Below, one piece after another: positions 34,030-42,040 of a stretch of DNA of 42,430 nucleotides. Position 1 is the stretch's first letter, and each line of letters begins with the position of its first letter. The notes beneath the pieces were generated by a model. That model searched no databases. It saw only the letters and a list, made by a program, of their open reading frames with translations, and was not told where the DNA came from. The stretch spans positions 1 through 42,430 of the forward strand of contig JAEXRD010000130.1 in NCBI GenBank assembly GCA_023438245.1. Reading direction: 5' to 3'. The DNA comes from Pseudomonadota bacterium. Its GTDB lineage: Bacteria > Desulfobacterota > Desulfovibrionia > Desulfovibrionales > Desulfovibrionaceae. Made by a program: the position numbers and the translations under genes.

Positions 34030-35135
34030 ACCAGCGCAAGACCTCCCAGTACTATCCCATGGACTACTGGCTGCTCTTCTCCGCGCTCCTGCTGGCCGGG
34101 GTGGGGCTGATCATGGTCTTCTCCTCCTCGGGCATCATGGCCGAGCGCTACTACGGCGACAAGTACCTGTTCTTCAAGAAGCAGGCCTTCTTCGCCCTGG
34201 TGGGCACCACCATCATGATCTTCTGCGCCCGGGTGAAGCGGTCGTTCTTCTACAAGAACACCTACCTCTGGGTGTTCTTCGCCTTCGCCCTGCTGGCGCT
34301 GTGCCTGGTCATCGGCACCACGGCGGGCGGCGCCAAGCGCTGGATCCGCCTGGGCCCCATGTCGCTGCAGCCCCTGGAGTTCTGCAAGGTCTCCCTGGTG
34401 CTGTACCTGGCCTATTTCTTCGCCAAGAAGCAGGACATGATGCAGACGCGCACCTTCACCGTGGGCGTCATCCCGCCGTTCGCCGTCACCGGGGCCATGA
34501 GCCTGCTGCTGCTCATGCAGCCGGACTTCGGCGGCGCCATGTTCCTGGCCTTCCTGCTGTTCTTCATGTGCCTGGTGGGCGGCACGCGCATCATCTACCT
34601 GATTGGCGCGGGCGGCGTGCTGGGCTGGGCGGGCTGGCTGCTCATCTCCAGCTCCCCCTACCGGTACAAGCGCTGGACCGCCTTCCTCGACCCCTTCAAG
34701 AGCGCCAAGGCCGAGGGCTACCAGCTGGTGCAGTCGCTGTACGCCTTCGGCTCCGGCAAGTTCTTCGGCACCGGCCTGGGCGCGGGCAAGCAGAAACTGT
34801 TCTTCCTGCCCGAGGCGCACAACGACTTCATCATGGCCGTGGTGGGCGAGGAGCTGGGCTTCTTCGGCATCTCCCTGGTGTTCCTGCTCATCGGCTTCCT
34901 CCTGGTGCGCTGCTACCGCGTGGCCTTCCTGCAGGAGGACCTGCTGGACCGCTTCACGGCCTTCGGCATGAGCACCATCCTGGCCCTGGGCAGCTGCCTG
35001 AACCTGGCGGTGGTGCTGGGCACCGTGCCGCCCAAGGGCGTGCCCATGCCCTTCATCAGCTACGGCGGCAGCTCGCTCATCGTGTCCTTCATCTGCGTGG
35101 GCATCCTGCTCAATCTTTCGAGGAACCGGGCATGA
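34026..35135 (+). CDS. ftsW: peptidoglycan glycosyltransferase FtsW (SEDS)
   Basis: FtsW is the SEDS-family membrane enzyme that polymerises lipid II at the septum, acting with FtsI. The 369 residues form about ten membrane segments, with characteristic GLIMVFSSSGIMAERYYGD, GAKRWIRLGPMSLQPLEFCK, LLMQPDFGGAMFLAF, LPEAHNDFIMAVVGEELGF and VPMPFISYGGSSLIVSF. The ATG overlaps the murD stop by four bases, and its own stop overlaps the murG start, which indicates coupled translation. Some members were once called flippases; the polymerase role is now the accepted one. Confidence 0.97.
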   Translation: MNQRKTSQYYPMDYWLLFSALLLAGVGLIMVFSSSGIMAERYYGDKYLFFKKQAFFALVGTTIMIFCARVKRSFFYKNTYLWVFFAFALLALCLVIGTTAGGAKRWIRLGPMSLQPLEFCKVSLVLYLAYFFAKKQDMMQTRTFTVGVIPPFAVTGAMSLLLLMQPDFGGAMFLAFLLFFMCLVGGTRIIYLIGAGGVLGWAGWLLISSSPYRYKRWTAFLDPFKSAKAEGYQLVQSLYAFGSGKFFGTGLGAGKQKLFFLPEAHNDFIMAVVGEELGFFGISLVFLLIGFLLVRCYRVAFLQEDLLDRFTAFGMSTILALGSCLNLAVVLGTVPPKGVPMPFISYGGSSLIVSFICVGILLNLSRNRA

Positions 35136-36235
35136 GTGCGGCTGCCGTCATAGATCGCCTGGTGGTCACCACCGGCGGCACCGGGGGGCACATCTTCCCG
35201 GCGCTGGCCGTGGCCGCCGAGCTGCGCCGCCGCAACCCCGGGGCCAAGGTGCTGTTCCTGGGCGCGCACGGGCCCGAGGGCGACCTGGCCCGCCGCGCCG
35301 GGCTGGACTTCCACGCCCTGCCCGCCAGCGGGGTGCTGGGCATGGGCCTGAAGGCCCTGCTCGGCTCCGTGTGGGTGGGCCGGGGCACCATCCTGGCCCT
35401 GCGCGTGCTGCGCCGCTTCCTGCCCCAGGCGGTCATCGGCTTCGGCGGCTACGCGGGCTTCTGCCCGGTGCTGGCCGCGGCCATGCTGCGCATCCCCTGC
35501 GCCGTGCACGAGCAGAACTCCGTGGCCGGGGTGACCAACCGCATCCTGTCGCGCTTCGTGCGCAAGGTTTTCGTGTCCTTCGACGACCGCCTGGGCCTGT
35601 TCCCGCCCGCCAAGGTGCAGCGCACGGGCAACCCGGTGCGCGCCGAGATCGCCAGCGCCGCCAAGGCCTCCGGCACGGGCCGCAACCTGCTCGTTCTGGG
35701 CGGCAGCCAGGGGGCCAAGGCCCTCAACGACGCGGTCATCGCCGCGCTGCCCCGCCTCATCGAGGCCCGCGTGAGCATCCTGCACCAGGCGGGAAAGGCC
35801 GACGAGGCCCGCGTGAAGCAGGCCTACGCCCTGGCCGGGGCCGATCCGGACTGCGTGCGCGGGTTCATGGACGACATGGCCGGGGCCTACGCCTGGGCCG
35901 ACCTGGCCCTGTGCCGGGCGGGCGCGTCCACCATTTTCGAGCTGGCGGCCACGGGCACCCCGGCCATCCTGGTGCCCTTCCCCTTCGCCGCCCACAACCA
36001 CCAGCACGTCAACGCCAAACACCTGGCGGACCTGGGCGCGGCGCTGCTCACCGAGCAGGACGCGCTGACCCCCGGCCTGCTGGCCGACCAGGCGCAGGCC
36101 CTGCTGGGCGACGCCGCCCGGCTCTCCGCCATGGGCCGGGCCGCCAGAAGCTTCGCCATGCCCGACGCCGCCGCGCGCATCGTGGACGGCCTGGAGTCCC
36201 TGTGCTCCGCCAGCAAGCCCGGAGCAAAGGAGTAA
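35132..36235 (+). CDS. murG: UDP-GlcNAc: lipid I GlcNAc transferase MurG
   Basis: MurG adds GlcNAc to lipid I to give lipid II at the inner face of the membrane. The 367-residue protein is a GT-B glycosyltransferase of the family: TTGGTGGHIFPALAVAAEL at the N-terminus, then GFGGYAGFCPVLAA, HEQNSVAGVTNRIL, GGSQGAKALNDAV and CRAGASTIFELAATGTPAIL. The start at 35132 overlaps the ftsW stop as ATGA. It precedes murC by five bases. Confidence 0.97.
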   Translation: MSAAAVIDRLVVTTGGTGGHIFPALAVAAELRRRNPGAKVLFLGAHGPEGDLARRAGLDFHALPASGVLGMGLKALLGSVWVGRGTILALRVLRRFLPQAVIGFGGYAGFCPVLAAAMLRIPCAVHEQNSVAGVTNRILSRFVRKVFVSFDDRLGLFPPAKVQRTGNPVRAEIASAAKASGTGRNLLVLGGSQGAKALNDAVIAALPRLIEARVSILHQAGKADEARVKQAYALAGADPDCVRGFMDDMAGAYAWADLALCRAGASTIFELAATGTPAILVPFPFAAHNHQHVNAKHLADLGAALLTEQDALTPGLLADQAQALLGDAARLSAMGRAARSFAMPDAAARIVDGLESLCSASKPGAKE

Positions 36236-36240
36236 ACGAC

Positions 36241-37680
36241 ATGACCGACACCCGCATACCCGTTCCGGGCCGCAGCGCCAGCCCCGCCATGTACAGCCGC
36301 GTGGGCACCGTCCACATGGTGGGCATCGGCGGCGCGGGCATGAGCGGCATCGCCGAGGTGCTGCTGAACATGGGCTTCACCGTCACCGGCTCGGACATGG
36401 CCGCGGGCAGCGCCGTGCACCGCCTGAAAAAGCTGGGCGCGCAAGTGTTCATCGGCCACGGGGCGGCGAACCTGGGCGGAGCCGACGTGGTGGTCAAGTC
36501 CACCGCCATCCAGGACTCCAACCCCGAGCTCATCCGCGCCCGCGAGCTGGGCATCCCCATCATCCCCCGCGCGGAGATGCTGGCCGAGCTCATGCGCATG
36601 CGCACGGGCATCGCGGTGGCGGGCACCCACGGCAAGACCACCACCACCTCGCTTTTGGCCACCATCTTCACCGAGGCGGGCCTGGACCCCACGGTCATCA
36701 TCGGCGGGCGGCTGAACACCTACGGCTCCAACGCCAGGCTCGGCGAGGGCGAGTTCCTCATCGCCGAGGCCGACGAAAGCGACGGCAGCTTCCTGTGCCT
36801 GTCGCCCATCATGACCGTGGTGACCAACGTGGACAAGGACCACATGGATTTCTACGCCGACATGGGCGCCATCGACAAAAGCTTCACCACCTTCATGAAC
36901 TCCATCCCCTTCTACGGGGTGAACGTGGTCTGCGGCGACGACCCCGGAGTGCAGCGCCTGCTGCCGCTCATCAAGCGCCCCTGCCTGACCTACGGCCTGG
37001 GCCCCAAGAACCGCCTGCGCGGCGAGATCGTGGCCACCAGCCTGCGCAGCATCTTCGAGGTGAGCCTGGACGGCCAGCCCTGGGGCCAGGTGACGCTGGC
37101 GCATCCGGGCATGCACAACGTGCTCAACTCCCTGGGCGCCATCGGCGTGGCCATCGAGGCCGGGCTGCCCAAGGACGCCATCCTCCAGGGCCTGGCCAAC
37201 TTCGGCGGCGTGGGCAGGCGTTTCGAACGCAAGGGCGAGAAGAGCGGCGTGCTGGTGGTGGACGACTACGGCCACCATCCCGCCGAGATCAAGGCCACGC
37301 TGGACACCGCCAAGGCCTGCTACCCGGACCGCCGCCTGGTGGTGGCCTTCCAGCCCCACCGCTTCAGCCGCACCCAGGCGCTGTTCGGCGAGTTTTGCAC
37401 CGTGTTCGCCCAGGCCGACCTGCTCCTGCTGACGGAAATCTACCCCGCCAGCGAGGCCCCGATCCCGGGCGTCAACGGCATGAGCCTGGCCCAGGGCATC
37501 AAGCAGGTCAGCAAGACCAAAGTGCGCTTCTTCCCGGACTTCGGCGGGCTGGAGCGCCAGCTGAAAGAGATTTTGAAGCCCGGCGACCTGTTCCTGACCC
37601 TGGGGGCCGGGAGCATCTGGCAGGTGGGCGAAAACTGGCTGAACGCCCAGCCCGAAACCGTTCTGGACACCCAGGCCTAG
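36241..37680 (+). CDS. murC: UDP-MurNAc-L-alanine ligase MurC
   Basis: MurC adds L-Ala to UDP-MurNAc, the first peptide step of lipid II synthesis. The 479 residues contain HMVGIGGAGMSGIAEVLLNM, the P-loop VAGTHGKTTTTSLLATI, EADESDGSFL and DDYGHHPAEIKATL (ligand-binding His pair). The start at 36241 is chosen because AAAGGAG lies at a good spacing; another ATG at 36289 begins MYSRVGTVH and would trim a 16-residue polar tail. It lies five bases after murG and 19 bases before murB. Confidence 0.97.
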   Translation: MTDTRIPVPGRSASPAMYSRVGTVHMVGIGGAGMSGIAEVLLNMGFTVTGSDMAAGSAVHRLKKLGAQVFIGHGAANLGGADVVVKSTAIQDSNPELIRARELGIPIIPRAEMLAELMRMRTGIAVAGTHGKTTTTSLLATIFTEAGLDPTVIIGGRLNTYGSNARLGEGEFLIAEADESDGSFLCLSPIMTVVTNVDKDHMDFYADMGAIDKSFTTFMNSIPFYGVNVVCGDDPGVQRLLPLIKRPCLTYGLGPKNRLRGEIVATSLRSIFEVSLDGQPWGQVTLAHPGMHNVLNSLGAIGVAIEAGLPKDAILQGLANFGGVGRRFERKGEKSGVLVVDDYGHHPAEIKATLDTAKACYPDRRLVVAFQPHRFSRTQALFGEFCTVFAQADLLLLTEIYPASEAPIPGVNGMSLAQGIKQVSKTKVRFFPDFGGLERQLKEILKPGDLFLTLGAGSIWQVGENWLNAQPETVLDTQA

Positions 37681-37699
37681 CCTTTCGAGGAACGAGGAC

Positions 37700-38584
37700 A
37701 TGACCTTGGCCCTGACCCAGCACCCGGACATGAGCAGGCTCACCACCCTGCGCCTCGGCGGCAACGCCCTGGCGCTGGCCGTGGTGCGCGGCGCGGACGG
37801 GCTGGAGGAGCTGGGCCGCAGGCTGCCCGGCCTGGGCGGCAAGCCCTTTGCCCTGGGCTTCGGCAGCAACCTGCTGGCCGCCGGGGGCGAGGCCGGGCTC
37901 ACCCTCGTGCAGGCCGCCAATGTCTCGGCCCCGGAATTCCTGCCCCAGGACGATTCGAAAACCCTCGTGCGCGTGGGCGCGGGCTTCGGCCTGCCCCGCT
38001 TGCTTGGCCTGTGCCAGCGCGCGGGCCTGGCCGGGCTGGAGGGCCTCACCGGCGTGCCCGGCCGCGTGGGCGGGGCCGTGGCCATGAACGCCGGGTCCTA
38101 CGGCGTGGAGATGGGCCAGCTCATCCACCGCGTGCGCCTGTGGACCCCGGAGCGCGGCCTGTTCTGGCGCGAGGCGGCCGAGTGCGGCTTCGGCTACCGC
38201 CACTTCGACGCCGGTACCGGCTCCGCCTTCACCCTGGTGTGGGAAGTGGAGCTGCTGCTCGCCTCCGATGCCCCGGCGGCCATCCGCCAGCGCATGGAGG
38301 AGGTCTACTCCAAGAAGAAGGCCACCCAGCCCGTCACCGCCAAGAGCGCGGGCTGCGTGTTCAAGAACCCGGCCGGCGCCAGCGCGGGCAAGCTGCTGGA
38401 CGAGGCCGGAATGAAGGGCAAGCGCCTGGGCGGCATGGCCTTCTCGCCCATGCATGCGAATTTTCTGGTGAACGAAGGCGGCGGCACCTCCGCCCAGGCC
38501 CTGGAGCTCATGGAGCTGGGCCGGGCCGCGGTGAAGCGGCAATTCGGCGTTGAACTTCAGACCGAAGTGGTGGTGCTCTCATGA
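37700..38584 (+). CDS. murB: UDP-N-acetylenolpyruvylglucosamine reductase MurB (short type)
   Basis: MurB reduces UDP-GlcNAc-enolpyruvate to UDP-MurNAc with NADPH and FAD. The 294-residue length and lack of the extra tyrosine loop place it with the short (type II) enzymes. FAD-binding signatures are LGFGSNLLAAGG and TGVPGRVGGAVAMNAGSYG. The active-site segment reads SAGCVFKNP, with Cys219 where many family members have the catalytic Ser; Cys variants are thought to occur. The C-terminus has HANFLVNEGGGTSA. The ATG at 37700 follows GAGGAACGAGGA. Its stop overlaps the ftsQ ATG by four bases. Confidence 0.95.
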   Translation: MTLALTQHPDMSRLTTLRLGGNALALAVVRGADGLEELGRRLPGLGGKPFALGFGSNLLAAGGEAGLTLVQAANVSAPEFLPQDDSKTLVRVGAGFGLPRLLGLCQRAGLAGLEGLTGVPGRVGGAVAMNAGSYGVEMGQLIHRVRLWTPERGLFWREAAECGFGYRHFDAGTGSAFTLVWEVELLLASDAPAAIRQRMEEVYSKKKATQPVTAKSAGCVFKNPAGASAGKLLDEAGMKGKRLGGMAFSPMHANFLVNEGGGTSAQALELMELGRAAVKRQFGVELQTEVVVLS

Positions 38585-39429
38585 GCCTGTACGGCGTGCC
38601 CCGCAGAAACCGCGACCAGCAGCGCAAGGCTGCGGTCCGCGTGAACCGCGCCCGCAAGGACGACGGCCCCGTGTTCAGCATGGACGCCGCCGTGGCCGTG
38701 AAGAACGCGGGCCTGTTCCTGGGCGCGGTGCTGCTGCTGGCCGTGCTGGGCGGGGCGCTCATCTTCGGCTACCGCTTCGTCACCACCACCAGCGCCCTGG
38801 CGCTCACCGAGATCAGCGTCACGGGCAACCAGCGCCTGACCTACGGCCAGGTGCTGGAGGCCGCGGGCCTGCGCGTGGGCCAGAACAGCCTGGGCGTCAA
38901 CGTCACCCGCGTGGAGGCCGCGCTCTCCCAGAACCCCTGGGTGGAGTTCGTGGCCGTGCGCCGCCAGTTCCCGGACAAGCTCTACATCACCATCACCGAG
39001 CGCCAGCCGTCCTTCTGGGTGCGCATGGACGGCAGCCTCTATTTCGCCGACGCCGAGGGCAAGGTCATCACCCAGCTGACCCCCGGCGACACGGCCTCGC
39101 TGCCCATGCTCGAGGTTTCGAGCGAGCTGGGCGACCAGCACCTGACTCTGGCCGCCATGGTGGCCCGCATGAACACGCAGAACCTGCCGTTCGCCCTGGG
39201 CCAGATGGCCTGGGTGAAGCTGACGGAGAACGGACGAGTGGAGATGTACCTGGATGGGCTCAGGCTTTCGGTGAGCGCGGAGCTTGCCGACTGGGAGACC
39301 CACTTCGCGCGCATCGAGACCGTATGGCGCGACCTGAAGCTGCGCGGGGAGAGCCCGCAGGTTTCGGTCATCGAGGCCAGCGGCGGCAAGGTCTGGGTGG
39401 AGAAGAGGCAAAAACCGGGCGCTTCCTGA
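38581..39429 (+). CDS. ftsQ: cell division protein FtsQ
   Basis: FtsQ links FtsB/FtsL to the rest of the divisome from the periplasmic side. The 282 residues have a basic cytoplasmic tail (about 1-35), one membrane segment (about 42-64) and a POTRA domain from about 70 (LALTEISVTGNQRLTYGQVL, followed by LGVNVTRVEAALSQNPWVE). The FtsQ-type C-terminal domain follows. Length is typical. The start overlaps the murB stop as ATGA. Although FtsQ sequences vary, position before ftsA and the domain order make the call solid. Confidence 0.93.
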   Translation: MSLYGVPRRNRDQQRKAAVRVNRARKDDGPVFSMDAAVAVKNAGLFLGAVLLLAVLGGALIFGYRFVTTTSALALTEISVTGNQRLTYGQVLEAAGLRVGQNSLGVNVTRVEAALSQNPWVEFVAVRRQFPDKLYITITERQPSFWVRMDGSLYFADAEGKVITQLTPGDTASLPMLEVSSELGDQHLTLAAMVARMNTQNLPFALGQMAWVKLTENGRVEMYLDGLRLSVSAELADWETHFARIETVWRDLKLRGESPQVSVIEASGGKVWVEKRQKPGAS

Positions 39430-39487
39430 ACTTGGGGAAGAGAGGGACGCCTGGAAATTCCGTTTGGCTAACCAAGGGAGGAAAAAC

Positions 39488-40720
39488 ATGGCCAAGAACG
39501 ACATCATGGTCGGACTGGACATCGGCACCACCAAAATTTGTGCGGTGGTAGGCGAGGCCAAGGACGACGGCGCGGTGGACATCATCGGCATCGGCACCGC
39601 CCCCTCAACGGGGCTGCGCCGGGGCGTGGTGGTGAACATCGAGCAGACAGTGCAGTCCATCAAGAAGGCTTTGGAGGAGGCCGAACTGATGGCCGGGTGC
39701 GAGATCCGCTCGGTGTACGCCGGCATCGCCGGCAGCCACATCAAGGGCTTCAACAGCCACGGCGTCATCGCCGTCAAGGGTGGCGAAGTCACCCAGAAGG
39801 ACGTTGACCGCGTCATCGAGGCGGCCAAGGCCGTCGCCATACCGCTGGACCGCGAGGTCATCCACACCCTGCCCCAGGAGTTCATCGTGGACGACCAGCG
39901 CGGCATCGCCGATCCGCTGGGCATGGCGGGCGTCCGGCTTGAAGTGAAGGTCCACATCGTCACCGGCGCCGTCACCAGCGCCCAGAACATCGTGCGCTCC
40001 TGCCACCGCTCGGGGCTGGACGTGGCCGACATCGTGCTGGAGTCCCTGGCCTCCAGCAAGTCCGTGCTCTCCAGCGAGGAGCGCGAGATCGGCGTGTGCA
40101 TCGTCGACATCGGCGGCGGCACCACGGACATCGCCATCTTCTCCAAGGACAGCATCAAGCACACCGCGGTGCTGGCCCTTGGCGGAAACAACCTCACCAA
40201 CGACATCGCCTTCGGCCTGCGCACCCCCATGACCAGCGCCGAGAAGATCAAAGTCGAGCATGGCTGCGCCCTGGCCGACCTCATCAAGGTCGACGAGACC
40301 ATCGAGGTGCCCAGCGTTGGAGGACGCGAAAGCAGGGCCATGAGCAAGCGCGTGCTGGCCGAGATCTGCGAGCCCAGGTGCGAGGAGATCCTGGCCCTGG
40401 TGGACCAGGAGCTCATCAAGAGCGGCTTCAAGAACATGATCGCCGCGGGCGTGGTGCTCACCGGCGGAACCTCGCTCATCTCGGGCATGCAGGACCTGGC
40501 CGAGCAGGTCTTCGACCTACCGGTGCGCATCGGCTACCCCGAGTACGTGGGCGGCCTGCGCGACATGGTCAACAGCCCCAAGTACGCCACGGCCGTGGGC
40601 CTGCTGCAGTACGGGGCCGAGAAGCGCACCCCCCAGGAGAAGGAGTTCCGCATCCGCGAGGACAACGTCTTCAACCGCATCCTGGGCCGCATGAAAAAGT
40701 GGTTCGTGGACATCGCCTAG
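39488..40720 (+). CDS. ftsA: cell division protein FtsA
   Basis: FtsA is the actin-like ATPase that tethers FtsZ to the membrane. The 410 residues have the phosphate-1 loop GLDIGTTKICAVVG near the start, the SHS2/1C domain (about 84-160), VDIGGGTTDIAIF (phosphate-2) and a VVLTGGTSLISGMQDLAEQ adenosine motif. The C-terminus, FNRILGRMKKWFVDIA, is the amphipathic membrane-targeting helix. The ATG at 39488 follows AAGGGAGGAAAAAC; an in-frame start at 39464 gives eight extra residues without family support. ftsZ follows 73 bases later. Confidence 0.98.
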   Translation: MAKNDIMVGLDIGTTKICAVVGEAKDDGAVDIIGIGTAPSTGLRRGVVVNIEQTVQSIKKALEEAELMAGCEIRSVYAGIAGSHIKGFNSHGVIAVKGGEVTQKDVDRVIEAAKAVAIPLDREVIHTLPQEFIVDDQRGIADPLGMAGVRLEVKVHIVTGAVTSAQNIVRSCHRSGLDVADIVLESLASSKSVLSSEEREIGVCIVDIGGGTTDIAIFSKDSIKHTAVLALGGNNLTNDIAFGLRTPMTSAEKIKVEHGCALADLIKVDETIEVPSVGGRESRAMSKRVLAEICEPRCEEILALVDQELIKSGFKNMIAAGVVLTGGTSLISGMQDLAEQVFDLPVRIGYPEYVGGLRDMVNSPKYATAVGLLQYGAEKRTPQEKEFRIREDNVFNRILGRMKKWFVDIA

Positions 40721-40735
40721 ATCGACTGGTGCCAA

Positions 40736-40777
40736 TCTTCCGGGGAAGGGAAGACCAACGCATAATCTCAAGAGATT
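40736..40777 (+). promoter_or_regulatory. two stem-loops in the ftsA-ftsZ gap
   Basis: The gap holds TCTTCC-GGGGAAG-GGAAGA (40736-40754) and the perfect inverted repeat AATCTC-AA-GAGATT (40764-40777). The second ends three bases before AGGGAGGAG, the ftsZ Shine-Dalgarno sequence. They could mark RNA processing, stabilise the ftsZ message or modulate its translation. No terminator T-tract and no clear promoter are seen. Confidence 0.45.
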
Positions 40778-40793
40778 TCAAGGGAGGAGTACC

Positions 40794-42026
40794 ATGGAAT
40801 TCATCATCGAGAACGAAATGAGCGCCAAGATCAAAGTCATCGGCTGCGGCGGCGGCGGCGGCAACGCCATCAACAACATGATCCTCTCCAAGCTCACCGG
40901 CGTGTCCTTCATCGCCGCCAACACCGACGCCCAGGACATCGAGAAATCCCTGGCCGACCACACCATCCAGCTGGGCGGCAAGCTGACCAAGGGCCTTGGC
41001 GCGGGCGCCGACCCCGAGAAGGGCCGCAACGCCGCGCTGGAAAGCATCGACCAGATCCGCGAGACCGTCCAGAACACCGACATGGTCTTCATCACCGCGG
41101 GCATGGGCGGCGGCACCGGCACCGGCGCGGCCCCCGTGGTGGCCCAGGCCGCCCGCGAGGCCGGAGCCCTCACCGTGGCCGTGGTCACCAAGCCCTTCTA
41201 CTTCGAGGGCAAGCGCCGCATGCAGCAGGCCGAAAAGGGCATCGCGGAGCTCAAGCAGGTGGTGGACTCCATCATCACCATCCCCAATGACCGCCTGCTC
41301 CAGATGGCCGCCAAGAAGGCCGGCTTCGCCGAGATGCTCAAGAAAGCCGACGAAGTGCTCTACTACGCCGTGAAAGGCATCTCCGACCTCATCACCGTGC
41401 ACGGCCTGATCAACCTGGACTTCGCCGACGTGAAGGCCATCATGACCGGCTCGGGCATGGCGCTCATGGGCACCGGCATCTCCAGCGGCGAGAACCGCGC
41501 CCGCGAGGCCGCGCTCAAGGCCATCACCAGCCCCCTGCTGGAGGACGTGTCCATCGCCGGTGCGCGCGGCGTGCTGTACAACATCACCGCCGGTCCGGAC
41601 CTCGGCACCGACGAGATCCAGGAGGTCTCCGACCTCATCGCCAAGGAGGCCCACGAGGACGCCAACATCGTGTTCGGCGTGGTGGCCGACGAGAACGCCG
41701 GAGACGAGCTCTGCGTCACCGTCATCGCCACCAGCATCGAGCAGATCCGCGAGGTCGCTCCCAAGCCGGAGCAGGCCCAGGCCCGTCCCACGGTGCTGAC
41801 CCCGTTCACCGCGCCGCCGCGCAGCCGCCGCAGCCCGGTGTCCAGCGTCATCGCCAGCAACAACCGCGACATCCCGGCCTTCATGCGCTTCGGCGCCCCG
41901 GCCGTGCCCGTGGAGGATCGCGCTCCCCAGGGCCGCAGGGCCGCGGGCATGGGCGGCGACGAGGAGTTCATCTTCGATGACGGCGAGCTCGACGTGCCCG
42001 CCTTCATCCGCAAGAACATGGACTAA
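40794..42026 (+). CDS. ftsZ: cell division protein FtsZ
   Basis: FtsZ is the tubulin-like GTPase that forms the division ring. The 410-residue protein has IGCGGGGGNAINNMI near the N-terminus and the tubulin signature GGGTGTG (105-111) in TAGMGGGTGTGAAPVVAQ. The T7 synergy loop NLDFADVKAIM and the C-terminal domain follow. A variable linker (about 325-395) ends in the conserved tail ELDVPAFIRKN, which binds FtsA and other partners. The ATG at 40794 has AGGGAGGAG upstream. The next gene starts only 14 bases after its stop codon. Confidence 0.99.
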   Translation: MEFIIENEMSAKIKVIGCGGGGGNAINNMILSKLTGVSFIAANTDAQDIEKSLADHTIQLGGKLTKGLGAGADPEKGRNAALESIDQIRETVQNTDMVFITAGMGGGTGTGAAPVVAQAAREAGALTVAVVTKPFYFEGKRRMQQAEKGIAELKQVVDSIITIPNDRLLQMAAKKAGFAEMLKKADEVLYYAVKGISDLITVHGLINLDFADVKAIMTGSGMALMGTGISSGENRAREAALKAITSPLLEDVSIAGARGVLYNITAGPDLGTDEIQEVSDLIAKEAHEDANIVFGVVADENAGDELCVTVIATSIEQIREVAPKPEQAQARPTVLTPFTAPPRSRRSPVSSVIASNNRDIPAFMRFGAPAVPVEDRAPQGRRAAGMGGDEEFIFDDGELDVPAFIRKNMD

Positions 42027-42040
42027 GCAGGGATACGCGC

